Of a stretch of 64,000 nt of DNA, positions 35,891 to 48,295 are shown piece by piece. The position numbers were made by a program, and so were the translations under genes. Below the pieces are notes generated by a model. That model did no database searches. It saw only the letters and a program-made list of their open reading frames with translations, and had not been told where the DNA came from. Source of the DNA: Neoechinorhynchus agilis (Eukaryota; Acanthocephala); the NCBI GenBank assembly GCA_051530055.1, contig CM121341.1, positions 15,562,001 through 15,626,000 on the forward strand, in the 5' to 3' direction. How positions within the stretch are numbered: the stretch's first letter is position 1; every line of letters begins with the position of its first letter.

Positions 35891-36179
35891 ATCAACTGAA
35901 ATGGGAATTATTGTTTCTCGTATAAAAAGTCCAGCAGCACAATCGAAATGTTATTTTTCAAAAAGCTAACTTTGGATAGCTCACTTAGGCCTGCTGTATA
36001 ATCCCAGTCGATATCTACGAGCAAATGATTTCGTATTTCAAGGAACTAAATATAGGAAATATTTTCTGCTCGCGTGGCACCATTTTATTAATCATCTCGT
36101 CTATTTCGAATTTCCTTTGCCGTAAAAAGCCACTATTATACATTCCGATATTAACTATGCAATCACCACAGCCCGCAGT

Positions 36180-37161
36180 CGCCATCACGTTAGCAGCATT
36201 GCCTCGTTGAACTGCAATCGAGATATTTTGTCGCAGGAATACACCAGTTCGTGCGTCGCCGGTCGTTTCTCTAAATTTCTTCGAGAGATCCTGGGGCAGA
36301 GTGAGCGCCGAGCTGCAAAGCGCACCATACGTCTCTACTCCGAAGGGGGCAAAATAATGGGCCCTCTCTAAATCCCTATATTTTTGTACCTTCCTCCCTT
36401 CCGCTGCACTGAATGCACCTTCAGCGATTTCGAGAGAGTACGGAATGTTGCTTACTGCGAGGGTGTCCACACCCCGCCACGGAAAGACCGAAATTCCGTC
36501 AGGTCGACGACCGTCTAGTCGACAAAGATGAGTGGGTTCCAAGATGTTGGGGAAGTTCGCCGTTCCCAACGTCCGAGAAATTACGCTGTTGATCCCAGAA
36601 TGGCGTGAGAACCTTCCTCCTGACTTTAGGCAAACGAGACCGTGTCGCCCGAAAGCATCAACCAAAGACCCGCATCGACAGCGATAGGGCGTGCATATCG
36701 GGAGACTTAGTCTTAAGGACACTGCGATCCTCGTTACCTTATCAGTAAGAAGAGTTCCCACTGGTGCCAGAGGAACAGCCTCCAGCCATGCCCCGATTCT
36801 CGTGTCGAAACTGCCAACAATCTAGCTCGGACGACCCCATCGCGAGAACCTGAAAGTAGAGAGCTCTAGCGACCAGAGGTCTGTTCCAGATAGACTGTCT
36901 GAGGCCATTCACGGGAACATGGTTTGCGCCCGTCTGCTAGCACCATTCTTCAACTGCCACCACAGTCTTGGTCAAGACAAAACTTTTCCCTCAGAATTTT
37001 CTGCGCTATCGGTTGACTTCCCTCATACGATCCAAGGAAGGCTGGTCCCCAGATGACGCAGGTAATGAAGCTTGCCGCCACGCCTCATCTGAGAGCTGGA
37101 CATTTAAAATACGCTCGAGACAAGCCCTCACCTCGTCGTCGAGCTTAGCCAATCCTTCCTT
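36180..37161 (-). mobile_element. RLE retrotransposon tail (copy R6)
   Basis: Minus strand, cut at 37161 by the block A edge: LAKLDDEVRACLERILNVQL, then LRLSLPICTPYRCRCGSLVD with GRHGLVC (zinc knuckle), CRLDGRRPDGISVFPW (endonuclease) and FLRQNISIAVQRGNAANVMA at the end. The stretch after FPW is shortened relative to R1, so the second acidic residue is gone. Frame breaks lie between 36761 and 37006. Its pair in block A copy 2 is part of the PLE::RLE composite. Confidence 0.78.
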
Positions 37162-37309
37162 GCTTTCAAAATGGAAACGTATTTTCAAATTTCAATGACA
37201 TCAAATCAGAAAAAAAAGAAATTTGTACGGCAGTGAGCTCATTCTTTTTAAGCATGGTAAGTTATTAGTAGCGCTTTCTTTGCAATCGATATTTTTACAA
37301 CATCACCCT

Positions 37310-37967
37310 TTACTGTTCATCAAGTTTCCCGTATATCTATCAAAGCAAATAAGAAGAGGTCACATTGAAAAAATACCTTAAAATAATATGGACTCAATTC
37401 TTCATAACTCAAATCCCAATATTCAGACCAACTGTTGGCGTCCTCGAGTTTCGTCAGTGCGAATTCTGCACTTGAGTTGACAATATTACAAATTCTAACG
37501 ACGGAGTTCATCAGCTGCTCCCGAACAATTTCCTTGTCTTTATGGTAACAGTGTATATGAAGTTCAATGAAAATGAATTTTAAGAACAAACCACTAGACT
37601 CTGGATTCCTTTTTACTTTGAAACATACATTCCAAATTTCCCATGGTTTCGCCAAACACCGAAAAACTGAATCTATCACTCGATGTCGAATTATGTTCTT
37701 TGTGGTAAATTCAATAACCAACTGAAGTTGAAATGCAGCATTAGTTTTTTATCAAACACAATGATTACCTTTGGATTTGGCGTGTTTTTTATCGAATCGA
37801 CGAATAAGTTAATTGCTTCGTCGACCTCTCTCGTCAACCGATTGCTGGATATGCGAACCTAAATAACACTATATTTTCTGTTCATTGATGACAACGGGTA
37901 CATAAGTGAAATCAACACAATCTGATGAACAGTCAACGTCGTCGAAATCGATTGGACCAACGACCAT
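37310..37967 (-). CDS. ATG101-like autophagy factor (most of the gene)
   Basis: HORMA-domain partner of ATG13 in the ULK1 autophagy-initiation complex. Exons: 37967-37902, 37858-37769, 37721-37377, 37336-37310; all junctions are GT-AG and phase 0, with introns of 40-47 bp. The first exon seen has DVDCSSDCVDFTY, joined to VRISSNRLTREVDEAI, the same order as DVDCDFIDFTYVRVSSEEL in animal ATG101. KPWEIWNVCFKV matches the PWEVWTVKV strand, and YEELSPYYFK joined to IYGKLDEQ ends the chain, shorter than vertebrate ATG101. The true N-terminus must lie in an upstream exon; a candidate coding stretch (LRNTLHHLLYNPSKAQAQ) is at about 38120-38175. The identification rests on these motifs. Confidence 0.72.
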
Positions 37968-38599
37968 CTTGTTTTCTTTATTTATAGTCAACTAAAATTG
38001 GCTGGATAAAGATATGTTCATCGAGTGATTTTCTTAAGTGAAAAAAATCGATTGTAAGCTCCAAGTTCAACCCCACAGAGTTATTTATTAAAAAAATTCT
38101 CAATTTAGTTGAGCTTGTGCTTTAGACGGATTGTAAAGTAAATGATGCAGAGTATTCCGTAAATCGACTTTTTTGTCACTTAAAAGTTACCACTTTAATA
38201 TTATGGGCATGAAAATCACAATATAGCCCAATCGACCAATACCTTTCCTTTAAAGCGATTGAAGAATATCGTGTGCACCAATGCTATTTTGAAAGCTAGT
38301 TTAAATGATAAATTTTTAATTGATAGCTGACCCAGAGAAACGTCCTTCACTGCAATTGAAGGGACTTCCTAAGTGCAAGCCATAGGATTATTAGATTCAT
38401 AAATTGTTACCAACGAATTCAATGTTGTGAGAACTTGCATTCATTCAACTCAAATCGTTTTATATCTGAAGACAAAACAGTTTAATATTTTTTAGTCAAA
38501 CGTGGCCAAAGGAATTCCACCGTTGCGGCTCACGACGGTGAAATTAAACATACGGCATTCGAGATGGGAAAAGTTCAAAAAGTAAACCTGACGATTAAA

Positions 38600-38690
38600 T
38601 GATTACCACAAAGCAATGTAGGCACCGTGGGTTTCGAACCGTGCGAAGAATGGGCTTTTTAAATGTCAAGTTGATACCACTGTCTTAAAA
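38600..38690 (-). pseudogene. tRNA-like relic
   Basis: On the minus strand an AGTGGTATCAAC D-arm-like stretch, a TTTAAAA loop and CACGGTTCGAAACCC (B-box/T-arm-like) are followed by CGGTGCC. It resembles a class II (Leu-type) tRNA, but the T stem does not pair properly and the 5' acceptor strand is missing. Likely a tRNA pseudogene or SINE head. Confidence 0.3.
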
Positions 38691-39264
38691 AAGAAGAATT
38701 TGAGCGTTAAGAAATTAGCCATTTAAACAAAAGTGAGGAGCGTTTGTTCTTGAAAAAGTTAAAGGTAGAAACCAAATGCGACCACTAAAAAAGTTTCAGT
38801 GTGTTTAATACGGTAAAAAGTTTTAATCCGTCGGTTGTATCCGATCTCCATCAGAGCACAAATTTCACAATTCTCAAAAAACCCGTGTATTACCAGCATT
38901 ATTGAACAAATAAAAATTCACGGCACGAAGCATTTATTTATGAACGTAATTGAAAGAAAAAATCAATTCCCGGCAAAATATTTGAAATGCATAACAAACG
39001 CTCCCTGGCTACAGTGCGTTTATAAAAGTCATATTTCGCTCAAGAACTATAAATTCCATCACACTAAAACTATATATATTTTAAGTTGTAAAATATATCG
39101 TAATTGCAGTAATTGGAACGTTCATTCGTAAATTTAGAGAATATTTGTAGATGTACCATGATTTTAGATAGTTTAAAAACTAGTTTTGCGAAGAAACGTA
39201 GGTTTCGAAGTTGATCAAATGTTTAAAAATGCACTAAATTTGATGAAAATTTAATACTTTAAAC

Positions 39265-39390
39265 GTTTGAAGATTGAATTATTCATGTTTGTTTATGGTG
39301 GAAAAATTAAGGGAATTTATCCAATCCGATATTTCAGCAGTCTCGTGCCTTCATAAAAGTCGAAAAAGCACAAGCGGAGGATGGTTTAAT
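39265..39390 (+). repeat. Dispersed repeat family 1 copy
   Basis: Contains ATTGAATTATTCATGTTTGT, TTATGGTGGAAAAA and CAATCCGATATTTCAGCAG in the same order as at 2293-2400. Confidence 0.65.
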
Positions 39391-39419
39391 TTACACTGCG
39401 CTTAGATTTTAACCTGGCG

Positions 39420-41270
39420 AAGCGATATATGGATGATATCCATGACATGGCCTTGTTGCTCCAAATGGTTGAGAATCGCAGAACTTGTACCGGTGCCTTT
39501 TCTCATAGTATATTTCTGTTCTTTCGTGAGATCAAAAACAATGATAAGCTTGCTCTTTTGATAAATTTAGTCTCAAGCTCGATCCGACGGGTTCCAATTC
39601 AATCAATTGATCAGTATATTAAAACGTTGGAATTACTCAGCAAAGACTGTTCATTTGGGGCCGTCTCAGCAGCTGAGCACAAAGAGAAATGTGTAAGGGA
39701 TGCATTCGTAGCAGAATTGTATCCATCAAATATTCGACAACAGATCCTAGAGTGCTCGAATGTGAAATTGAAGGATATTTATAGCAAGGCATGATCTCTC
39801 GAGATGGCCCAAATTCAAGCTGAATGCTATTTAAAGAAAGATGCAAGCCATGGTCACGTAGTTTCAAAAACAAAGATGGTTCGCTCAATCACACCAATGA
39901 CTATTCAATTTTAGTCAATCCCTTTCTTGTCCGGCTTATTTATTTAGGCATAAAGCCAAACCAATTACATCAGAGAAGTGATATAACCACATAGTCTCTA
40001 ATGCACGGTTAAGAGTTTGTACATTCCTCCGGATCCTCAGATACCTCCAGGAGGCGGGAGATGTAATTGGTTTGGCTTCATGCCTAAATAAATAAGCCGG
40101 ACAAGAAAGGGATTGACTAAAATTGAATGATCATAACATACCGGCTTGCCAGTAAAACTTAAAAAAAATACACCAATGACTGATAAGGATGCGATGAATA
40201 GATTAGTAGACCTCAACTGGAAACTATTGCAATGCTCAATCGCCGCGGCTGCAACAAAACATTGTTTTTTCTGTTCTCAATCTTGGCACCTTCGACAGAA
40301 ATGTCCGGTCAAGCAAGTGATATGCCATAATTCCTCAAATGTGCATGTCGATCCCGTCGAAATAATATTGCCCGCAAAGTTAACGCAGTGATAACGGGCG
40401 ATGGAGGAACGAACTATCAAACGGCAATAAAGACAATAGAATTGCAGAGAACAAAAGTGGAGGTAAAGCTGAATGGTAAGTGATGCACGGGCCTTTTGGA
40501 TACCGTAAGTTCGGAAAACTTGATTAACAGCTAGTTGGCAATTTTGCTACAGTCAAGATTGAATCCATACATCAAAACGTTCAGAGGAAAACTGGTCATT
40601 CGTCGCAAACGTCGAAGTCGATAACTGTAAATATGAACAAGTACGTTTCCTTTGCCTGGATAACCTAGAATTGATAACAATCAACTTTGATGAAAAACGT
40701 CCAGTTATGGTCGTAAGTATGTTAAAATCGTTAAAAATCGAATGTCTAAGATAATTCTCGAATCTAACCGAAGATGCTATAGCGACCAAATCACGACGAA
40801 GCAGAAATCGAGATATTGTTAAACGAAAACATAATCGAATCGAGCCAGTCTCCCAAAAGGGTAACGTAGTTTTTTCTACAAATAGCAAAGGAAAGTCACG
40901 ACTGGCCAGACGGTAAATAGCTATACAGCATTAGATGCATACCCACTCCCTCGGATCGATGCTCTTGTCCAAACGGTTTCGAAATATAAATTCTATAACA
41001 AGGTAGATTTGAAGGCAGTATATCATCAACTTTAATTATAGTCTTTTTATTGCCTTCGAAGCAAATGGAAAATTATACCATTTCCTCAGGGTACCATTCG
41101 GTCTCATTAACGGACCAGCAGTTTTTAAGTAAGCGATCGATCAGATTATATAAAATGCGAGCCAAGATGTTTTCGCGCATCTCAATGATATCGTAGTTTG
41201 CGGAAACACCATTGAGGAACACGATGTTAATATGTATCGATTCCTAAATGTAACCAGAACAAGTGGAATA
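39420..41270 (+). mobile_element. Ty3-like LTR retrotransposon fossil
   Basis: Fossil internal region of a Ty3/Gypsy-type element: a Gag-like stretch (39429-39794), a CCHC nucleocapsid knuckle (about 40262-40315), protease-linker sequence and the start of the RT (about 40930-41260). It is broken in many places, has no recognisable LTRs here, and is interrupted by a foldback insertion (39903-40169). It stops at about 41270, where LINE sequence begins. Old. Confidence 0.7.
39903..40169. mobile_element. Foldback insertion flanked by 12-bp direct repeats
   Basis: ACACCAATGACT occurs at 39891-39902 and again at 40170-40181. Between them lie two arms of about 70 bp (starting ATTCAATTTTAGTCAATCCC and its reverse complement) around a GC-richer loop, then about 35 bp ending in CTTAAAAAAAAT. 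Direct repeats plus an A-rich end suggest retroposition of a structured RNA; terminal inverted repeats could also fit a MITE. Inserted into the Ty3-like fossil. Confidence 0.7.
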
Positions 41271-41289
41271 AATTGAGCTGATGTGGGTC

Positions 41290-43720
41290 CTTTATTCCAC
41301 TTTCACAACACGCTTACACTCAATGTTTTTGCAATTTAACATTCCAGTGGAAGGTGGCGAAGTGCCACCGCCAAATTCAATGCCTCCAGATCCTCCAAAT
41401 GAAGATGTGGGTGTTGTCGGCGAAGATAAAGGGGCTCCTGTCTCTCCTGTCGATAACGGCATGTCTGTTCGTCCTTCCAATTCTCTTCGCATCTCCCTGC
41501 CCTCTGATCACATTTCCCTCCATTCTTTTCACTAACATAAGAAGTCTGTTACATAAAATAGATCATATTTCGCTTTTAGTCACTACCATCAACGCAGATT
41601 CCGACATCGCCTTGAACCTTGCTACACTTCTTTTCACTCTTACAGCGACGAACGCGTGGGAGGTGGTCTCCGTTTCATTCGGTCCGACCTCCCTTACTCC
41701 TCTCCAATTCAACTCGTTACCAATCACCATACTTAGAGTACATCTGCATAACACTCGCCAAAACTTCGTTCAGGCCGCCGCAATTTAACCATTATCGGTA
41801 TTTATCGTTTTCCCTCAGTCAATCTACAAATGGCATCACAGGAGATTGATGCAATGATAGCAGATTTTCATTCTCTTGATCTTGAACATCTAATCATTCT
41901 TGGTGATGTCAATAATCTTCCTACATCACTATCTCTCCTTGACTTCGCAAAGTTAGCAAAATTTCCCACCCGCCAGAACTCACATCGTGATAAAATCTTT
42001 TCTAACTTCCACAAAGACAAGGGTGCTAAAAACTAATTCCAATCTCTTCCCCAGAACCATTGCGCAATAATCCTTTCTCCCTCCGCTCCTCCTCAACGTG
42101 TCCGGTCATCCTCCTTTACGGTCTGGGATAAGAGTGATCAACACATATTCACATTTACCAAATTAGTCTCGTGTAATCTATCTTCACACAGAAAATCTAT
42201 TTTTCACCCGAAGTCCCCTTTGAAAATGCCCCAAATAAAAGCAATTAGTTTATACCACGCATGCTATCCTGATTTTCCTCGCCTTCAATCCACTCTTGCG
42301 CATCACATTCTCAATTCGCGCACGACCTTTCTTGCACATAAACTCGCATCCGGTTTGAAAACACGAAAAACGCCCTATGTATCGAAAGGCAAAACCCCTT
42401 CTCTAACTTCTCAAACTCCGACCTCATTGCTACACTAAATCCTATCAATGCGCAACTTTGTGGCTCTCACTCAGCTTCTATCGCTTGACCCCCAATGATT
42501 TCCACGTATGATATCCTCATGCTCCTTCGGAAACTACCACGCAAATCATCCTCTAACTCTCCCATTCCCAACTGGGCTCTACGCTTTATTATAGCAGATT
42601 TAATTGATCCATTTACCCATATAATCAACCAAAGTTTCAAGACCGGCATCTTACCTAATTGCCTTAAAACAGCTCGGGTAACCCAGCTCTCGAAAGCAGC
42701 TAAACTTATATCCACCTCAAGTTTTCGACCGCAGGTCTTCTGATGATCGGCATTAGAGAGATGTTTTAAAGCACACTTTCTGCCAATCTTCAATCGAAAA
42801 ATTGCACTTATTCAATTCGGTTTCCATACCAAATTTTCTGCAACCGATGCCCTACTTTGCATTTATGACACGCTTCTACGTAACCTCGAGACGTCACCCG
42901 TCTCATTCAACTGGACTTACCGAAAGCATTCGATTCCATGGACCATTCACTCCTTCTCCGGGCCTGCTCCGATTTTGCTCTCAAATTGTGACTGATCCGC
43001 TGGCTCGAATCTTATCTTCACAATCGCAAACAATACATTCACTGCCGTTCTACGCTTCGAATCCTTAAATCCGCAACAATTTACCTTTATTGATATTCAG
43101 TACCACATCAACTGCAATTCCGCCATCCTTCCCGGTATTCTTCCTTCCATAAAGGCGTACCTCAAAGTGCCGTCCCGTCACCACTTCTCGTTAGTATTTT
43201 CCTAAACGACCTCGAACCTCTCTCATCACACTCTAAGCTTCACTTATATGCAGACGATCTCACCCTCATCACCCAATCACCATCCCACCTTTCCCTCTCC
43301 TTAACATCGAACGAAATCACACATAAACGATTTCTGCACCAATCACAGACTACCTCAACTTCTTTAAATGCTTCGAAACGGTCCCCTCAATCTCCCGCAG
43401 CCTCATATCCTACCCCGATCCTTAAATGGGACTCGCACATTACACTTTCCCTCAAGCGTAATAGCTTTACCATTTACTTCCTCAAACGCCTCCGCCATTT
43501 CGGATTCAAATCACACGCTCTCTCCGAATTTCACAACAGCAATATTTCACCCTCTCTCACCTTTGGTCATCTCGTCTTTTGCAACCTGTCCACATCACAA
43601 ACCCCGTCGCTTTAAAATGCTTCATAGAAAAGCTTCTAAAATTTGCACAGTTGATTTTCCTCAGGCTCACCGAATGCCTTTATAAAAATTTCAAAAATCA
43701 ATCAAAACGCCTCTTAACCT
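41290..43720 (+). mobile_element. Broken LINE (AP-endonuclease/RT type)
   Basis: Segments in LINE order over three frames: TNIRSLLHKIDHISLL (endonuclease start, 41540), ILGDVNNLP (41900), NWALRFIIADLIDPFTHIIN (42580) with a thumb-side SFRP block, GVPQSAVPSPLLVSIFLNDL (43150) and LHLYADDLTLI, the catalytic YADD box (43235). A Pro-rich stretch precedes the endonuclease. Many stops and frame changes. CR1/Jockey-like by motif style, clade not fixed. Confidence 0.75.
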
Positions 43721-44081
43721 TGCCACCATAATTTTTACCACATTTTATTCCCCGTTCCAATTCCTTTCATCCTTCTATATCTCGCACCTCCTTCTACCAC
43801 AGCTCCTTTTACAATAATGCCCAATCTTCTCAGATATCCTAACCGAGATGAATTGTAGGAAAGGTACAACCTAGCAAATTCCCCTATAAACATTAACCAC
43901 ATACTTTCCCACCCGACTGCATTCTCGAACAGCACAACTCCGCACGCCATTATTTAATCGCAAAAATATATGGTCTAAAAATTGTTATATGTCAACGCTA
44001 GTTATTATATCAATTGCAAATGTTCTAGAAATTGTAAAGAAATTATTCATTGTAGTTTCAGTTTCGCCAATTGAAACTGTT

Positions 44082-45342
44082 TTAGAAATCAAAAACGATT
44101 TTTAAGTTTGTTCCATTAACGCTTATTTGCCCAATTGATTTCATTTTTAAGAACGGGGCGTTAAATAGTACGAAAATTGGATTGTTTGACACGTCCAATA
44201 GTGTTGAACTTTTTAATTCAGACAGATCTTTCGAAGGTACCGAATGAAGTCCATTATTTGAAAGGCTAAGGAAAATTAAGTTGTTCAAACCACGAAAAGA
44301 ATTTTCATTGTCCATATCGTTAAACTTGTTATGACTAAGATCCAACGCGATTAGTTTTCTCAAACGGGCAAAGGTGCCACGAAGTATGTTTTCGATTTGG
44401 TTGACTTAGAAATTTTAGGTCTCCGAGGCCGATAAAGTCATAACGATCAACATGTGAGATTTCGTTGTGGCTCATATCAATTGATCTGACGGGCGTGTAT
44501 CCATCAAAATCTATTGCGACAGCCTTAAATTTTCCCGTCCAGCTTTCAGAAAATATGACCTGCTTTGTATTGAACGCATCTTGACTTGGCTTGAAAGCTA
44601 TAAAGGATACCTATTAGCTTGAAGATATCGGCTAGATTACCCGAATTCGAAAATTCCACAGAGCGCATATTATCCTGTTAATATAAAATGATTTAAGTGA
44701 TTGCCATACACGCTGACTTCTTCAAGCTTTGTTAAGATTGAACCGTCACTGAATTTTGCATTCTCGATGAGATTGTTGGACACATCGAGAGTTTTCAAAT
44801 TACCCATTTTTGCGATTATCTCAAAACTATCGTCCTTCAAACGATTGTTGGAAAGGATGAGAGTATGCAATTGCGGCAAATGGGCATTCATTCTTAAGCC
44901 TAGCCGGTATATCTCATTTTCCTTTAAATTAAGTTCCTCGAGATTGTGAAATCCCTGAAATGCGTCATCTTCGATCCTTTTTATCAGCCCGTTTTGGATG
45001 CGAAGCTTTTTGAGATGTTTGAACCTTCTCATTACAGATTTGGTCAGAGTTGACAGTTCATTGCATTGTACGTCTGTCTTAAAAACGAACGCGTCATTGT
45101 GAGGAATAATAAAAGCCAAATCGATTGGAATCTCGTTCAAATGTGCACCTTCAACTATAATACATGATAAGGTCAATTAGCGGTGATCCGATAATTCCCG
45201 TTCCACAATAAATGAAAATTTTATAACCTTTGTTGGCACCGAACTGAGCACATTGATGTTCCACTTCGTCGCCATTGACCAATGCAGATAGCAATAAATA
45301 TGTTACCAATGTGCTCGACAAGAAGGAACGCGTCGAGAACAT
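44082..45342 (-). pseudogene. Secreted leucine-rich-repeat gene, copy 1 (broken, chimeric)
   Basis: Starts at ATG 45342 with a signal peptide (FLSSTLVTYLLLSALVNG) and, by comparison with copy 2, an intron at 45155-45227. LRRs follow, for example LKKLRIQNGLIKRIEDDAF and LHTLILSNNRLKDDSFEII. Near 44675-44700 two 1-bp losses relative to copy 2 shift the frame. Beyond about 44650 the sequence is still LRR (RKLIALDLSHNKFNDMDNEN) but no longer matches copy 2, so the two halves come from different paralogues. Confidence 0.7.
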
Positions 45343-45547
45343 TGCTCTTAGTTAAGAAGATTTCTTCAAAAATGCCCAGGTACTTATGGTAATGGTATGA
45401 GGTGAGTAACTCCTTTAGCAATGCGTTATCTTTAGAATTCTAAGAAATACACGTTACTTTTTGTGAAGAACTCCGTAGTGGTAAATGAACCTACGATGTC
45501 AAAAAATTGTACAATCCGTCACGCCTTTTGAAACCTATGTAAATGAT

Positions 45548-46995
45548 CAGTTGGTAGATTGTCGACTGATTTTTCAACGCATGTTATTCTTTTCGATTGC
45601 CCTTATTTAAGCAAGTTAAGCAATTTAGCTTGCTTTCAGTCGACAATTCACCAACTGTTCAACATGCAATTGAGCAAACCGATTTTGGTCGACAAAAAAT
45701 AAATTTATTTTCAATCGACAAACTTGCTCAAATAAGTCCAATCTTTGTAAATCAAGGATCGAATCGTGCTCGAAATTCGTATTACTGTCCATTATGACCT
45801 GTCGTTTTATCCTGCATGACAAGTTGAAGAGTCTGCGAGTATAGCCAATTACGAAAACATTACGAACCAAGAAGCATTTATGCACGATCAAGTCATTTCA
45901 AAACGGCAAGATAAGGCAATTGAGGATGTCAAAAATGCGCTGTCCAATGCTCAAGTACTCATACCGTACGATGGCAAGAGTCCAATACGCTTCATGTGCG
46001 GCGCTTGCGAAAAGGGTCTAGGTGCTATTTTACTTCAGAAAGATACCGAAGAAGAGTGCAGACCGGTCGCTTATTGCTCGAGGACTCTCCGACCAGCCGA
46101 ACAAAAGTTTACCCAGATTGAACGTGAAGCATTGGCACTGGTGTACAGCGTGACAAAGTTTAATTTTTACCTGATGGGACGCGCCTTCACGTTGGTGAGT
46201 GACCATAAACCCTTACAATTAATTTTCGGAGAAAATCGGAACTTAAAAAAGACTTCAAACCACAGACTATTACGCTGGGCGATTGTCTTGTCCCAGTACA
46301 ATTATCAGTTAGTTCACATTGACGGTAAGAAAAATGCAATGGCAGACGTACTATCGAGGTTTAGTTCAAGAACGGGAGACAGTCCAAAAAGTATTGACCT
46401 CAAAGAAACGACGCAAAATGAAATATCTGAGGTCTTGACATTATCATTGCAATCTTTGAAAATCGCAACTGGAACAGACTCCGAATTATGTATGGTGAGA
46501 AAGTATGTCGAAACGAATTGGCCCAACAAGATCCTCAGCGCGTTTCATCTTTATACGGCAACAAATTGCACGATACGTCATCAGCCAATCGACTCATCAA
46601 TTTTACCCAGATCTTCTCATTGTTAAATGCATTGGATCAAATGGAATCCAACATGGACGAGTTACACCCTGCCATCCTAAGTCAAATGGACTGGCAGAAC
46701 GGATGGTGCGTGTGATATTGAGCGTCGCAATCGACCGATCGATAGTTGCGGTTTCAAGTGTGCGCACGTTCGTTTTGTTATTTCGTTTCGTTGGCTCAAT
46801 AAAACCTAGTTCAGGTCTAGTTCAGGCATATATTATAAAAACCCCGATCTCACAAAATCCGCCCAATCCAATATTGTTTATCGCTCAAATTACGATTACC
46901 CTATCTTCATCGTAAACAATGCCACAAAGAGGACCCAAAGGTACATGAGTCCAACTCTTGTTATCTAACAAACAAATAAACGTGTTATTATTATA
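45548..46995 (+). mobile_element. LTR retrotransposon fossil (RNase H to LTR), copy in block B1
   Basis: Ty3/Gypsy-type remnant. The RNase H domain and start of the integrase region lie at 45880-46626, a short integrase core piece at about 46650-46730, and an LTR-like end near 46925-46995. RT, protease and Gag are absent. Broken, with a few breaks. The sequence is identical or nearly so to its copy in block B2, so it was carried by the duplication rather than inserted twice. Confidence 0.75.
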
Positions 46996-47348
46996 AGGTG
47001 TTTATCATAGTAGATTTTGCGGCTTACGAGTTATAGATGACGTTTTTCATATCAGCCTACTAATCTGACTTAAATTTGTACTTCTCGCCTTTCCTCAATT
47101 CACTCATAAAATGCACGTCCACTTAGCAAAGCTTTTTAATTTAAAACTATTTAGTTGTATAGTCGGAGCTGAAAGGCTCGACGACATTATGATCAACTTC
47201 TCAAAATGTTTGTATTTCTAGTGCCCACATCAAAAAATTAAAAAAAGCAACTATTGACCCCGTTTCGTTCATTTACCGCTTAGCCACCCGTTTGCTTCGT
47301 CTAAAATTATTGCACTAAGCTATTAAGAATTCGCGAGCAATCATTGTC

Positions 47349-48295
47349 TTACCTTTTTCTTGGCTTTCGTTTTAGCACTTTAGTCACCACCGCCATTTTT
47401 CGTCTTTGAAGCTCCTTATGCTTCTCATGCAGCAAATCGTTATCCACCTCTAGAGTCCGAAGACATCCGCTCACTTCTTGAAAAGTTCTGTAATCAAATC
47501 GGGAAAGCTTTTCCGCGTTCCTAAGGCGAAGTGTCTTCAATTTTCTACGAATAAGTCGTTCATCTCTTTTATCTTCCTCATTCTCGATCTCCGAACAAAT
47601 TTGCTTTATCCTATTCAGGTCAGCAAGGTTTTTCTTTGCTATCTTTTCTCGTTCATGCCTCCTCATCTCCAATAACGCCAACCTTCTTCGGAATTTCTTC
47701 TTTTCCGTCTTCGGTTTCGGTCTTGGTTTTGCCTGCTGTACCTCAGTTGTCTCTCCTTAACTCGAGTCTCCTTCCAGTTCCTTCTTATTAGTCGTACGGT
47801 CCAACCCTTCCCTCATTTCTTCAACAAACGTTTCCCAACTTCTCTGTTTCATCTTTTTGGACCATTTCCGAACTCTCTCCAACTCTTTCTCAGCCTTTAA
47901 TTCCTTCCGACCGATCCTACTTAAATAATTGTGGTTCAATACCGCATCAGGATTATAAGAAAATCCATCGTGCATGCGTACGTCGCCTTCTTCGATGATG
48001 AACCACCATTTTCCGAGAACGAAAATGCACAAAGTGGTCCATTACCTTTTAATTTCAATTTATCGGAAAATCTTTTCAAAACTTTCGATGACTTGCTTTG
48101 CCACAAGTCACATTTGGCAGATGCGATTCCAGCGAGCAGTTTTCTACTGGTTGGCTTGAATTTGGGCATTACGGGTCGCGGAACTGTAGTAATTAATGGC
48201 ACCTGAACTGCCAATGACTTCTCCTGCGCCACAAAATCTGGCACTTCAATCTTACGCCGGTTCTTACGACGATGCTTCACTAATTTCTGCTTCAT
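47349..48295 (-). pseudogene. NOP53 copy 1 (premature stop)
   Basis: Duplicate of the NOP53-like gene at 59861-60825. It keeps the exon 1 frame (KLVKHRRKNRRKIEVPDF) but lacks an 18-bp segment present in copy 2. In exon 2 the codon after GDSS is TAA (47757-47759) where copy 2 has GAA, which removes the conserved basic C-terminal half. Other missense changes include RMPD-type substitutions around 47440-47510. Probably a pseudogene. Confidence 0.82.

Larger units (their letters stand above)
33004..37161. repeat. Segmental duplication block A, copy 1
   Basis: Pairs with 49976-54095 in the same orientation. The left edge begins CTCTCCAGCTTTATTC, 8 bp upstream of the YRDC ATG; the right edge is AATCCTTCCTT inside an RLE element. 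Most of it is near-identical, but parts of 35930-36520 are clearly more diverged. Contains a PLE 5' fragment, RLE copy R5, a LINE relic, FIS1 and RLE copy R6. Confidence 0.95.

Noticed and set aside
38835-39131. 98-codon plus-strand frame as a gene
   Set aside because: AT-rich, no homology visible, no splice or start context to support it.
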